A stretch of DNA of 64,000 nucleotides, taken from contig JAMPEY010000012.1 of the NCBI GenBank assembly GCA_023664665.1, forward strand, positions 1 to 64,000. The letters are read 5' to 3'. How positions within the stretch are numbered: the first letter of the stretch is position 1; each line of letters starts with the position of its first letter. The notes beneath the pieces were generated by a model. It was not told where the DNA came from. It did not search any database and worked only from the letters and a program-made list of their open reading frames with translations. The stretch comes from Lachnoclostridium sp. GTDB taxonomy: Bacteria; Bacillota; Clostridia; Lachnospirales; Lachnospiraceae. A program made the position numbers and the translations under genes. Positions 15,852 to 24,621 of the stretch are shown here, piece by piece.

Positions 15852-17729
15852 ATGAAAAATTTAACAGTCGGACAATTGGCGTTATCGGATGATATCCTGA
15901 TGAAAATAGAAAAGCCGGCAAGATATATCGGACATGAGGTTAATTCTGTGGTAAAGGATAAAAATAAAGTAGATATCCGTTTTGCCATGTGTTTTCCGGA
16001 TGTATATGAGATTGGCATGTCCCATCTGGGCATACAGATTCTTTATCACATGCTTAACGCCATGGAAGATGTGTGGTGTGAAAGAGTCTATTCTCCGTGG
16101 GTGGATTTGGATGCCATTATGCGTAAGGAAGGAATTCCTTTATTTGCGCTGGAATCCCAAGAGCCGATTAAGAATTTTGATTTTTTGGGAATTACCATTC
16201 AATATGAGATGTGTTATACCAATATCCTGCAAATATTGGATTTGGCGCAAATCCCGCTAAAGGCAGGAGAGCGGACGAAGGAACATCCCATCGTCATCGG
16301 GGGAGGTCCCTGCGCCTATAATCCGGAGCCCATAGCGGAATTTTTTGATATTTTTTATATCGGGGAAGGAGAGACCAGATACCGGAGTTTACTTGATTTA
16401 TATAAAAAATGCAGGGAAGAGGGAACTTCCCGCACGGAATTTTTAAGGCGTGCCGCCAAAATTCCCGGTATGTATGTACCGCAATTTTATGAAACACGCT
16501 ATCATGAGGATGGAACCATTGCTTCCTTTACACCGATAGAAGAGGGCATTCCCCCTACCGTTTTAAAGGAAATTGCCATGGATTTAACGGATGTTCCTTA
16601 TCCGCTGAAGCCCGTTGTACCTTATATTAAGGTGACACAGGACAGAGTGGTTCTGGAAATCCAGAGAGGCTGTATCAGGGGCTGTCGGTTCTGTCAGGCG
16701 GGACAGCTTTACCGTCCCGTGAGGGAAAGAAGCATGGAAAGCTTAAAGAAATATGCGCTGGAAATGCTAAAAAATACCGGACAGGAGGAGATTTCCCTAA
16801 GCTCTTTAAGCTCCAGCGATTACAGCAAACTGCCGGAATTAATTGATTTTCTGATAGAAGAGTGCGGTAAGAATCATGTGAATATTTCCCTGCCCTCCCT
16901 TAGAATCGACGCTTTTTCATTGGATGTCATGAGTAAAGTGCAGGATGTGAAAAAATCAAGTCTTACCTTTGCGCCGGAAGCGGGAAGCCAGCGCTTAAGA
17001 AATGTTATCAACAAAGGGCTCAGTGAGGAAGATATTCTCCATGGGGCAACCCTTGCCTTTGAGGGAGGCTGGACAAGGGTAAAGCTTTATTTTATGCTGG
17101 GGCTGCCCACGGAAACCGATGAAGATATTTATGGCATTGCGGAACTGTCCAACAAAATTGCCGCCGCCTTTTTTGAAACGGTTCCCAAGGAAAAGCGCAC
17201 AAACGGAAGAGTACAGATTGTCACAAGCACATCCTTTTTTGTGCCCAAGCCCTTTACACCGTTTCAATGGGCAAGACAGTGCACGAAAGAAGAATTTCTG
17301 GAGAAAGCCTATAAAACCAAGAGGGCTATAGCAGAGCAGTTAAATCAGAAAAGCATCAAATATAATTGGCATGAAACGGATGCCAGCGTGCTTGAGGGCA
17401 TACTTGCCAGAGGGGACAGGCGCCTTTCCGAGGTCTTGTTAAAGGTATATGAAAAAGGATGTTTTTATGATGCATGGAGCGAATATTTCCACAATGACAA
17501 ATGGATGGAAGCTTTTGCGGAATGCGGACTTGAACCTGATTTTTACTGTAACAGGGAGAGGAGTCCGGACGAGATTTTTCCGTGGGATTTTATTGACTGC
17601 GGTGTCACGAAAGAGTTTTTAAAGCGGGAATGGTTGAAATCCAAGCAGGAACAAGTGTCGGAAAACTGTAAGGTAAAATGTCAGGGCTGCGGCGCCATGC
17701 GGTTCGGAGGCGGCATCTGTTATGAATAG
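15852..17729 (+). CDS. TIGR03960-type radical SAM protein
   Basis: This radical SAM protein carries the iron-sulphur motif C-x3-C-x2-C as C274, C278, C281 (GCIRGCRFC), preceded by a B12-binding-like N-terminal region (FAMCFPDVYEIGMSHLGIQ) and GGGPCAYNPEP near 150-160. The length, 625 residues, fits TIGR03960, whose substrate is unknown. It is almost always beside the TIGR03936 gene, as here. ATG 15852 is chosen over an in-frame TTG at 15828 because GAGAGGAA lies just before it. The tail has Cys-rich CQGCGAMRFGGGIC. Confidence 0.93.
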   Translation: MKNLTVGQLALSDDILMKIEKPARYIGHEVNSVVKDKNKVDIRFAMCFPDVYEIGMSHLGIQILYHMLNAMEDVWCERVYSPWVDLDAIMRKEGIPLFALESQEPIKNFDFLGITIQYEMCYTNILQILDLAQIPLKAGERTKEHPIVIGGGPCAYNPEPIAEFFDIFYIGEGETRYRSLLDLYKKCREEGTSRTEFLRRAAKIPGMYVPQFYETRYHEDGTIASFTPIEEGIPPTVLKEIAMDLTDVPYPLKPVVPYIKVTQDRVVLEIQRGCIRGCRFCQAGQLYRPVRERSMESLKKYALEMLKNTGQEEISLSSLSSSDYSKLPELIDFLIEECGKNHVNISLPSLRIDAFSLDVMSKVQDVKKSSLTFAPEAGSQRLRNVINKGLSEEDILHGATLAFEGGWTRVKLYFMLGLPTETDEDIYGIAELSNKIAAAFFETVPKEKRTNGRVQIVTSTSFFVPKPFTPFQWARQCTKEEFLEKAYKTKRAIAEQLNQKSIKYNWHETDASVLEGILARGDRRLSEVLLKVYEKGCFYDAWSEYFHNDKWMEAFAECGLEPDFYCNRERSPDEIFPWDFIDCGVTKEFLKREWLKSKQEQVSENCKVKCQGCGAMRFGGGICYE

Positions 17730-17767
17730 AGATAGGCGTTTGTAATATAGGGAAGGGACTAGACAGC

Positions 17768-18493
17768 ATGAAGTTAAGAATAAAATTCAGAAAATATGGA
17801 CCGCTTCGTTTTATCGGACATTTGGATGTGATGAGGTTTTTTCAGAAGGCTGTCAGGAGGGCCGGTGTGGATGTGGCATACAGCGGAGGCTTCAGCCCTC
17901 ATCAGATTATGTCCTTTGCCGCCCCATTGGGAGTAGGACTTGAAAGTAATGGGGAATATATGGATATTGAGGTAAATTCCTTAAGCTCCTGTCAGGAAGT
18001 CAAAGAAAACCTGAATCATGCCAGCGTGCCCGGAATCGAAATCGTCTCCGTAATCGTATTGCCGGAGAATGCGGGAAACGCTATGGCAAGCGTAGCGGCG
18101 GCTTCTTATACCGTAAGGTTCCGCGAAGGACGGGAGCCGGATTTCTGGAAGAATCTGACTCTTCCGGACGCTGTGGATGCATTATTGGAAGCTTTTCTTT
18201 TGCAGGAGCATATTTTCTTTTCCAAAGAAACCAAAAAAGGGAGCCGGGAAATAGATTTAAGACCCGGCATCTATGAATTTGTCTGGGACAGGGAGAAAAA
18301 TGCCTTCTTTTTGCTGGTGGATGCTTCCAGCGCGGGAAATATCAAACCAATACAGGTTTTTGAAGCACTGCTGGCAGGACAGGGAGAATGCCTGAAAGAA
18401 AATGCCCTGCTCATCACAAGGGAGGAAACCTTTGCGGATATTGGCGAGAACGGCATAAGAAAGCTGGCTCCTTTAGGAGAGCTGGCAGAGTGA
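17768..18493 (+). CDS. TIGR03936 radical-SAM-linked protein (DUF2344)
   Basis: The N-terminus KFRKYGPLRFIGHLDVMRFFQKAVRRAG is the family signature, followed by YSGGFSPHQIMSFAAPLGVG. It lacks its own cysteine cluster and is believed to work with the TIGR03960 protein, whose gene ends 38 bp upstream. In many Clostridia the pair precedes RNase G, as here. GGGAAGGGACTAG precedes the ATG. Confidence 0.9.
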   Translation: MKLRIKFRKYGPLRFIGHLDVMRFFQKAVRRAGVDVAYSGGFSPHQIMSFAAPLGVGLESNGEYMDIEVNSLSSCQEVKENLNHASVPGIEIVSVIVLPENAGNAMASVAAASYTVRFREGREPDFWKNLTLPDAVDALLEAFLLQEHIFFSKETKKGSREIDLRPGIYEFVWDREKNAFFLLVDASSAGNIKPIQVFEALLAGQGECLKENALLITREETFADIGENGIRKLAPLGELAE

Positions 18494-18507
18494 CGGGAGG
18501 TAGGCAG

Positions 18508-19800
18508 ATGAGCAGAAATATCCTTGTAAATCATACACAAACTTCCATGGAGGCAAAGCGGGAGGAACGGACGGAAGAAGGAAAACTGATTTTCACAAAA
18601 TATCAGGGGAAAAACTGTGCCATGCTCATAAAGGGAACACGCCTTCTTGCCATGCAGTCCCTGGAGGAAGATGCGGGGCAGATTGGCGCTATTTATATGG
18701 GAAAAGTGAAAAATGTCGCCAAGAATCTGAATGCCTGCTTTGTGGAGTTTACGGAGGGGGAAATCGGCTTTTTGTCCCAAAAGGACTGCCAATCTTATTT
18801 TCCCTGTCAAAATAAGAAACCGGTGCAGGGGGATGAAATTCTGGTACAGGTAAAAAGCGAAGCATACCGGAACAAACAACGGACTCTCACCGCCCACATT
18901 TCTCTGGCAAATGAAGTGGCGGCCATCAGTCTTGGGCAGGCGAGAATCGGATATTCCGTCAAATTGGACAATGAAAAGAAAAAGCAGATAAAGCATTGGT
19001 TGAAAGAAGGGGGACTTCGTGAAAACGAACATTTCAACTTTGAAAAAATATGGAGTGAAACACAGAAGGACATCCCCTGTCCGGCGGATGTGGGAATCGT
19101 AGTGCGCACACAGGCACAGCATTGCGATAAAGAAATGTTTTTGCGGGAATTAACGAATCTTGCTCAGGAATTTGCCGCGCTGCTCTGTACCTCTTTACAC
19201 AGAACCTGTTTTTCCTGCATAAGGGAAGCTCCGTCTTCCTTTGTATCTGTCATGGACAAGCTGGTATATCCTTACGAATACGGAGAGATCGTGACGGATG
19301 ACAGGGAACTGTATGGACGCTTACAGGCGTATTGTGAAAAAAACATTTGTGACAAAAGTGTCAGATTATATGAGGATTCCATGCTCTCCCTTTCTAAGCT
19401 GTATAATCTGGAAACCAAGATAGAAGCCGCCTTTCATCAAAATGTCTGGCTGAAATCAGGGGGATATCTGGTGATACAGCCCACGGAAGCTTTGACGGTC
19501 ATTGATGTAAATTCCGGGAAATATGAGGGCAAAAAAGGCGGATTTCCGGTAAACTGCGAGGCGGCAGAGGAAATTGCCCTTCAGCTTCGGCTAAGGAATC
19601 TGTCCGGTATCATTATTGTGGATTTTATCAATATGGATGAAAGGGAACAGCAGGAAGAAGTACTGGAATATATGAAAAGTCTGGTACAAAGAGACAGACA
19701 GAAAACTTATGTGGTAGATATGACTCCTCTTGGACTGGTAGAAATCACAAGAAAGAGAGAATCCCGCACCCTAAGGGAACAATTTATGGAAGCAGGCTAA
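18508..19800 (+). CDS. rng: Ribonuclease E/G family endoribonuclease
   Basis: RNase G-type enzymes cut single-stranded A/U-rich RNA and mature rRNA. The S1-like region is near 30-110 (GAIYMGKVKNVAKNLNACFVEF). The catalytic DNase-I-like part contains TVIDVNSGKYEGKK and IIIVDFINMDEREQ, which hold the two metal-binding Asp residues, followed by VDMTPLGLVEITRKR. At 430 residues with no long C-terminal tail it is RNase G- rather than RNase E-like. ATG 18508 has GGGAGG at 18495-18500, so the longer in-frame extension is not used. It is 14 bp after the DUF2344 gene. Confidence 0.92.
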   Translation: MSRNILVNHTQTSMEAKREERTEEGKLIFTKYQGKNCAMLIKGTRLLAMQSLEEDAGQIGAIYMGKVKNVAKNLNACFVEFTEGEIGFLSQKDCQSYFPCQNKKPVQGDEILVQVKSEAYRNKQRTLTAHISLANEVAAISLGQARIGYSVKLDNEKKKQIKHWLKEGGLRENEHFNFEKIWSETQKDIPCPADVGIVVRTQAQHCDKEMFLRELTNLAQEFAALLCTSLHRTCFSCIREAPSSFVSVMDKLVYPYEYGEIVTDDRELYGRLQAYCEKNICDKSVRLYEDSMLSLSKLYNLETKIEAAFHQNVWLKSGGYLVIQPTEALTVIDVNSGKYEGKKGGFPVNCEAAEEIALQLRLRNLSGIIIVDFINMDEREQQEEVLEYMKSLVQRDRQKTYVVDMTPLGLVEITRKRESRTLREQFMEAG

Positions 19801-19812
19801 AGGAGGCTAAGA

Positions 19813-20367
19813 TTGAAAGTATTGCGCTTTGAAAAAGTGAAGGACGGAAGGTATCTTAAAAATTATGAGATTACCTATCAGAATAAGGTGGGCAGAGAGA
19901 AAAAATATGAGATAGTAAGCAGAAGGGAATTGCGCGGCGTGGAAGATCTGGGCGCCGCGCCCAGCGGCGTGTCCATCGTGGCAACCAAGGATGGGAAATT
20001 GCTGCTTTTACATGAATTCCGCATGGGCATTAACCGAACCATTTACAACTTGTGTGCCGGAATGATAGAGGAAGGGGAATCCATCGAGGAATGCATTGCA
20101 AGGGAGCTCTATGAGGAAACCGGGCTTAAGGTAAAGGAAATAAAGACGATTCTTCCGCCTTCCTTTGCCGCTGTTGCCATCTCGGACACCACCACCTATA
20201 TCGCTTTTGTGGAAGCCGAGGGAGAATTTGAGGACCACACCTCGGACAATGAGCAGATTACGGCAAAGTTTTATACGAGGGAGGAAGTGAGCGAACTGAT
20301 AGAGACAGAGCCTTTCAGCTCAAGGGCGCAGATGGCGGCGTATTTTTTTGCTAGGGGGAAGATGTGA
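19813..20367 (+). CDS. Nudix hydrolase, ADP-ribose pyrophosphatase type
   Basis: Residues 83-105 are a perfect Nudix box (G-x5-E-x7-RELYEETGL). The VATKDGKLLLLHEFRMGINR stretch before it resembles ADP-ribose pyrophosphatases of the NudF group, which hydrolyse ADP-ribose or related nucleoside diphosphates. The start is TTG 19813, six bases after AGGAGG; no upstream ATG fits. It is 12 bp after the RNase G stop and probably co-transcribed. Confidence 0.9.
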   Translation: MKVLRFEKVKDGRYLKNYEITYQNKVGREKKYEIVSRRELRGVEDLGAAPSGVSIVATKDGKLLLLHEFRMGINRTIYNLCAGMIEEGESIEECIARELYEETGLKVKEIKTILPPSFAAVAISDTTTYIAFVEAEGEFEDHTSDNEQITAKFYTREEVSELIETEPFSSRAQMAAYFFARGKM

Positions 20368-20419
20368 TTTGCAGAGTTTATTCTTAATGCAATTCAAAAG
20401 AAGGAAAGAGGCTTGAAAT

Positions 20420-20929
20420 ATGAGTTTCAAAGAAAAAGATATCCACTTAATGATAGACGGAATGGGAATTGTGTTTTATTCACCTGAAACAAATAAGAAT
20501 ATCCCTGAAGGCTGCCATTTTTTTAAGGAAGAGTATTCCAGACCGGAGGATGTGGCAAGGCACATCAAAAAGGGCGATGTAGTGGGGTTCTGTACGGGAA
20601 GCAGCGGAAGGTTCACGCTTAAGTTTCGGGAAGGATACCCTGCTGAAAACCTGTTGGCAGAGTACCCTGTTGCCATTCGTTTGGGTATTGATATACAAAA
20701 TGCAAAGCTATGTGTCATTGATTTGTTCTGGCTCATGGAGTGGAGTACAGAGTGCCCTTCGGAACAGATAGTTTCCGTAGATTCGGGATATTATCACATA
20801 ACATTATGCACGAAAAGACCGGATTCGGGAATTTGGGGCGATGGACAAACGATATTTGTTTACTTAAACAAATTGGATTCCATGCCGGAATTGATGTGGT
20901 CCGGCGTGCCTGTGCTGCTTTCGCAGTGA
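20420..20929 (+). CDS. Hypothetical protein, possible immunity protein
   Basis: The 169-residue soluble protein begins MSFKEKDIHLMIDGMGIVFY and has a Trp- and Cys-containing centre (IDLFWLMEWSTECPSEQ) with GIWGDGQTIFVYLN near the end. No catalytic motif is visible. It lies 54 bp upstream of a PBECR-like nuclease-domain gene in a patch of probable toxin and immunity genes, so a protective role is inferred from position only. Confidence 0.55.
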   Translation: MSFKEKDIHLMIDGMGIVFYSPETNKNIPEGCHFFKEEYSRPEDVARHIKKGDVVGFCTGSSGRFTLKFREGYPAENLLAEYPVAIRLGIDIQNAKLCVIDLFWLMEWSTECPSEQIVSVDSGYYHITLCTKRPDSGIWGDGQTIFVYLNKLDSMPELMWSGVPVLLSQ

Positions 20930-20983
20930 TTTATCATCCGCATATAATCTCAAAAAACAGTGCGGAAAATGGGGTAGTAACAA

Positions 20984-21508
20984 ATGGAAAAGAAAGTTGA
21001 TATTATTAAAGATACGGATGGTAAAAGTATTATACTCCTTAATCATTTGTACTTCAAAGGAAGAAGAAGTGTGGATTGGGATATCGTTGAAAACTATCTT
21101 AAAAAGTATATAGGAAACAGCGTGGAGATTATAGATACAGGAGATGTTGTGTACATAGGAGCAGATTTTCCGGATGAGTTTACCCATTCTAAAGATACAA
21201 GGATGCTCAGAGGGGCAAATATGTATGCAAAGGCAAATGCTGCAAGCATTATTAAAGAAATGATAATGCTTGCAACCAATAAAACATTTACAGAAAACTA
21301 TGCACAGAAACATAATACAGATGCAAAATTTGGATGGTATCGATATGATACGCATTTTGCAATACCTGTTTATAATGATAATCTGGAATTAGTCAGGTAT
21401 AATGTGTTTATGGCGAGGATATTGGTACGCCATGCAAAAGATAGGAAGCTGTATCTGTATGATATTTTAAGAACAAAAAAAGAAACGAGCAAGCCGCTTG
21501 AGCAATAA
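20984..21508 (+). CDS. PBECR-like nuclease-domain protein, free-standing
   Basis: The 174-residue protein contains FKGRRSVDWDIVENYLKKYIG, DVVYIGADFPDEFTHSKDT, a KANAASIIKEMIMLATNKTF helix, GWYRYDTHFAIPV and the ending YLYDILRTKKETSKPLEQ. This order matches the phage-Barnase-EndoU-ColicinE5/D-RelE-like domain that normally sits at the C-terminus of MuF or other polymorphic toxins. Here it stands alone without a delivery domain. Relics of the same C-terminal half occur at 129-401, 1272-1299 and 23453-23584. Family assignment is from memory of the signature. Confidence 0.6.
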   Translation: MEKKVDIIKDTDGKSIILLNHLYFKGRRSVDWDIVENYLKKYIGNSVEIIDTGDVVYIGADFPDEFTHSKDTRMLRGANMYAKANAASIIKEMIMLATNKTFTENYAQKHNTDAKFGWYRYDTHFAIPVYNDNLELVRYNVFMARILVRHAKDRKLYLYDILRTKKETSKPLEQ

Positions 21509-21593
21509 GCTGTACGGTCGAAAAACTCATTTCTTTCTATGTTTATATATTATACGCATATAGCAATTTTGTCAAGAGACAATTCTCCTAACA

Positions 21594-21696
21594 ATCTGGC
21601 AGACGAGTATGGGCGAGATGAATATACTGCGTTTTGGAACGAGTGGCACAGGCGGAGAAATGTCTGAATTTCAATTAATGGAGGAGGTCAGCTATG
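21594..21696 (+). repeat. Relic of the 184-residue gene's 3' end (duplicate of 22891-22993)
   Basis: About 103 bases match 22891-22993 with roughly nine differences by eye. They encode LADEYGRDEYTAFWNEWHR, the C-terminal end of the protein at 22461-23015, then a premature stop. The match continues through GGAGGTCAGCTATG and ends at the GNAT start codon. Everything upstream of the tail is missing in this copy. Confidence 0.85.
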
Positions 21697-22206
21697 GTTG
21701 GTAAAATTAGAAAATGGAAGTTATCGGATGCAAAGGATTTGGCGTTCGCCCTTTCCAATACAAAGGTGCAAGACAATCTTCGGGATGGACTGCCTTATCC
21801 ATACACAGAGCAGGATGGAGCAGATTACATTTCTTCCATGCTTTCCGCCGACGAAAACGAAACCTTTGCCTTTGCTATTACAGCAGATGATAAAGTGATT
21901 GGCAGTATTAGTGTATTCCGTCAGGGAAATATTCACAGATTGACTGCTGAAATGGGATATTATATTGCAGAAGAATACTGGGGCAGGGGAATTATGACGG
22001 AAATTGTAAAGCAGACCTGTAGGTATGTTTTTGAAAACAGTGATATTATCCGTATTTATGCGGAACCCTTTGCATCGAATCTGGCATCCTGCAGAGTGCT
22101 GGAAAAATCAGGCTTCCAATGTGAGGGTACAATGCGGAACAATGCCATCAAAAATGATAGGGTTGTCGATATGAAAATGTACTCCTTGCTGAGGGCAAAA
22201 TTTTGA
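21694..22206 (+). CDS. GNAT-family N-acetyltransferase (RimJ/RimL type)
   Basis: The protein shows the GNAT core: IRKWKLSDAKDLAFALSN at the N-terminus, GSISVFRQGN, then the acetyl-CoA motif region GYYIAEEYWGRGIMTEIVK and YAEPFASNLASCRVLEKSGFQCEG. This pattern fits acetylation of protein or small-molecule amines; the substrate is unknown. GGAGG precedes ATG 21694. The gene is flanked by relics of two neighbours, and in the second copy of this cassette (near 22993) the GNAT coding region is absent apart from its start codon and last codons. Confidence 0.88.
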   Translation: MVGKIRKWKLSDAKDLAFALSNTKVQDNLRDGLPYPYTEQDGADYISSMLSADENETFAFAITADDKVIGSISVFRQGNIHRLTAEMGYYIAEEYWGRGIMTEIVKQTCRYVFENSDIIRIYAEPFASNLASCRVLEKSGFQCEGTMRNNAIKNDRVVDMKMYSLLRAKF

Positions 22207-22255
22207 CTTTCACATTATTGATTTTTCTTATTGGCTTTTGGGGAAGTGTGATATG
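22183..22255 (+). repeat. Relic linking the GNAT stop to a deleted membrane gene
   Basis: Bases 22183-22215 (TCCTTGCTGAGGG...) match 22994-23022 in the other cassette copy. Bases 22215-22255 are identical over 41 bases to 23168-23208, inside the membrane-protein gene. About 145 bp between these blocks are missing here, so the membrane gene of this copy is destroyed. The remaining gap to 22460 is AT-rich, with no convincing gene. Confidence 0.85.
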
Positions 22256-22460
22256 CAAAACAAAAGAAGGAAAAAGGAATGTTAATTAATTTTTTTGAGT
22301 TAAAATTAAGGCATAATTTACAATTAAACAAATACGATATCGAAAATATGAATAAAGTTTTCTTGATTTTGAAGAAGATATATTGGTACTGGAATATAAG
22401 AGTAAAGAGCTTAAAGTATGATTTGCAAAGAAGAAGCTTGATTGACAGAGGTAAAAGAAA

Positions 22461-23015
22461 ATGGGAAAATTTCTTATTGATGCAACACAACTATGCTGGA
22501 TAGATGGAAGTGCAGATGATGTCAATGATTTGTGCTTACATGGACAAGCCGTTGCTTATATCGGAAACGAAAGGCTTGAATTTTATGCCACTGTTAGCGC
22601 AACTGCGCTTTATCTGCTAAAGACATTGGCAGAAGACCATATTATTTATGAAGATAATCAAATGCTGCCCTGCTGCGGACACTTTTATATTCCGGATGAA
22701 GACCTTCAAAATGTCACAATAGGGGGCTGTACCCAGGGAATTGACTGGACAGTAAAACACAGCGGCTCAGATGTCATTTTGATTTTGGAAAACGGAACCG
22801 AAGTAACAGTCCCTTTGGAAGAATACAGGCAGGAAGTGTATAAGTTTGCGGATAAAATTGAAGCTTATTACAAACAATGTTCGCCTAAATATCTGGCAGA
22901 CGAGTATGAGCGAGATACATATACTGCGTTTTGGAACGAATGGCACAGGCGGAGAAATGCCGGAATTTCAGTTAATGGCGGAGGTCGGCTATGTCTTGCT
23001 GAAGGCAGAATTTGA
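22461..23015 (+). CDS. Hypothetical protein, possible immunity protein
   Basis: The 184-residue soluble protein begins MGKFLIDATQLCWIDGS and ends with a YTAFWNEWHRRRNAG helix. It contains paired Cys (LPCCGHFYI, GGCTQGIDW) and no known catalytic motif. AGAGG lies upstream of ATG 22461. A decayed duplicate of its 3' end lies at 21594-21667. It precedes a small membrane protein and a PBECR-tail relic, so I infer an immunity-type role from context only. Confidence 0.6.
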   Translation: MGKFLIDATQLCWIDGSADDVNDLCLHGQAVAYIGNERLEFYATVSATALYLLKTLAEDHIIYEDNQMLPCCGHFYIPDEDLQNVTIGGCTQGIDWTVKHSGSDVILILENGTEVTVPLEEYRQEVYKFADKIEAYYKQCSPKYLADEYERDTYTAFWNEWHRRRNAGISVNGGGRLCLAEGRI

Positions 23016-23026
23016 CTTCCACATTT

Positions 23027-23452
23027 ATGGAGACAGAAATAGTAATGACGAAAAAATACAAAATAATGGATAATATTACTGCGTTGTATGTGTTTATCAT
23101 GACATTTGCAGTTAGCTTCACTCTTTCATTAGCCCAGAGGAATGATACAAATCTTTATGGAAACAGCTTATTGATTTTTCTTATTGGCTTTTGGGGAAGT
23201 GTGATATGTATTATAATAAGGTATGTATTTTTGTACTATAAAGTAATATCGCAGAAGCGTACTATCAAAAAGATGATTGTGATGGTATATTTGATTACGG
23301 GCAGTAGTATTTTTGTGCTGTCATTAGCAGCGATTTTAAAATGGAGTCATTTTTCGATAAGTCATGATGTTTTATCAAATTACAATGCTTATCAAATTTT
23401 TATGGTGGCAATATTGCTGTCGCAGTGGCTGGGGGAAAAGTTACAGGGATAA
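23027..23452 (+). CDS. Small multi-pass membrane protein
   Basis: Four hydrophobic helices are visible: ITALYVFIMTFAVSFTLSL, SLLIFLIGFWGSVICIIIR, MIVMVYLITGSSIFVLSLA and IFMVAILLSQWLG. No family is recognised. The start could be ATG 23027 or ATG 23045; neither has a strong ribosome binding site. It follows the 184-residue gene within 12 bp. A 41-bp segment of it is duplicated at 22215-22255. Confidence 0.55.
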   Translation: METEIVMTKKYKIMDNITALYVFIMTFAVSFTLSLAQRNDTNLYGNSLLIFLIGFWGSVICIIIRYVFLYYKVISQKRTIKKMIVMVYLITGSSIFVLSLAAILKWSHFSISHDVLSNYNAYQIFMVAILLSQWLGEKLQG

Positions 23453-23584
23453 AAAGAAAATGAGCAAGAAATTCGCTGGAATTACTATGCAGCAACAATG
23501 GTTGTTCGCATGAATGATCAAGGACTTTATTTGTATGATATAATAAATATAAAAAAAGAAGCGCGTACGCCGCAAGAATCTTAA
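23453..23584 (+). pseudogene. C-terminal relic of a PBECR-like nuclease
   Basis: Immediately after the membrane gene's stop, 43 codons stay open and read RWNYYAATMVVRMNDQG then LYLYDIINIKKE and a TPQES ending. This is the terminal part of the same domain as 20984-21508. It has no start codon of its own that would give a whole domain. The DNA around its stop matches 1272-1308. Confidence 0.7.
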
Positions 23585-23706
23585 CATACAAGAAAAGACC
23601 ACCCGGTAAAAAACTGCTTCTTTTAAAATTAGTATATGATATCAGCTTTGTTTTGTCAAGAAAATTCGGATTTGATGAGTGAATCAAACAAAATGGGATG
23701 GATTAA

Positions 23707-24411
23707 ATGAACAGGGACATTTGTGATTCTAACATATTTTATAATGAGTTATGCAGGCGGCTGAATCCAAGAAGCGGAATCATTCAGCCCATTGTTCCCC
23801 CTGAGGAAGGGGAGAAAACCATCTTTTTTGATATCGCTTATAAGGGTGATTTGCATTTTATTGTGTCCGGATGGATTTATCATGGATGGTACTATGTGAT
23901 GCGAGATGGCCAGCAGATATCGGAGTCCTATCTCTTTAAAAAGCCAGATGATGATTTATATAAGAATATGCAGCGTGTGATTGATGAGGTGGAAAACGGA
24001 AAGTATAAGAATAAAAAGACATTAAGCGAAAAAATCATCCATGAAATCAACACAAGACAGCTTACCTCTTACATGAATAACACAAAGTGGCATGAATTGA
24101 CAGATGTCATAAAGGAGCAGCTCTGCGACATTCCCGTTCAGTATAAGACTCTTTTTGATACAGAAGAGCCCGAATATTATTGGACCATAGGAGGGGATGA
24201 ATATTTTGACCATATGAATATGGCGGCAGTGGAATGGTTTAAAATAGCCTGCGAGATAAAGGAGAGCAGATACAGAGGAAGGCTGCTTGCGCCGGAAGTC
24301 ATATTTCAGGACAAGAAAGAGGTCATTCTGCAGATTCTTGAAAAATACAGCATACCCTATGAATATGATGAGGAAGAGAATGCGGTTATCATATATGGGT
24401 ATAAACAGTAA
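23707..24411 (+). CDS. Hypothetical protein, DUF6678-like C-terminal half
   Basis: The 234-residue soluble protein has an N-terminal part (about 1-110) with YKGDLHFIVSGWIYHGWYY and a C-terminal part (about 115-234) with SYMNNTKWHELTDVIKEQL, YYWTIGGDEYFDHMNMA and a final IPYEYDEEENAVIIYGYK. The second half resembles DUF6678 proteins as I remember them, whose role is unknown and which often occur near toxin-immunity loci. It is the last gene of the accessory patch. Confidence 0.55.
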   Translation: MNRDICDSNIFYNELCRRLNPRSGIIQPIVPPEEGEKTIFFDIAYKGDLHFIVSGWIYHGWYYVMRDGQQISESYLFKKPDDDLYKNMQRVIDEVENGKYKNKKTLSEKIIHEINTRQLTSYMNNTKWHELTDVIKEQLCDIPVQYKTLFDTEEPEYYWTIGGDEYFDHMNMAAVEWFKIACEIKESRYRGRLLAPEVIFQDKKEVILQILEKYSIPYEYDEEENAVIIYGYKQ

Positions 24412-24446
24412 AATGAACCGTTTAAGCCTTTGAAGTGAAATAGAAG

Positions 24447-24510
24447 TTGACACATGTGGTCTATATGTGATAGACTGTTCTTAAGGAGGCAGTCTATTGC
24501 ATATAGACCA
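24447..24510 (+). promoter_or_regulatory. Promoter-like box with a long hairpin upstream of blaI
   Basis: TTGACA (24447-24452) is followed 18 bases later by TAGACT, a weak -10. Bases 24457-24477 pair with 24490-24510 as a 21-bp stem with two G-U wobbles, and the 12-base loop contains AAGGAGG. TTTTGC follows, so the hairpin could also terminate the upstream gene. An eight-codon ORF starting at TTG 24497 sits at ideal spacing from the loop AAGGAGG. Whether this is an operator, a terminator or a leader peptide cannot be decided. Confidence 0.5.
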
Positions 24511-24621
24511 TTTTGCATCTTAATACTTTTGCATTCCCACAGCCTACGGACTTTCATGCGTACTTTACGCATTGTGTATTTTCTGTTTTGATTTTATATT
24601 TTAATGAAGGAGAGCAGCGTT

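Noticed and set aside
18271..19122. A 283-codon open frame on the minus strand
   Set aside because: It is antisense to the DUF2344 and RNase G genes, with a composition typical of a shadow frame (Phe- and Cys-rich) and no recognisable domain.
22279..22503. A 74-codon plus-strand frame between the GNAT and the 184-residue gene
   Set aside because: It is very AT-rich, has no conserved pattern, and overlaps the start of the better supported gene at 22461.
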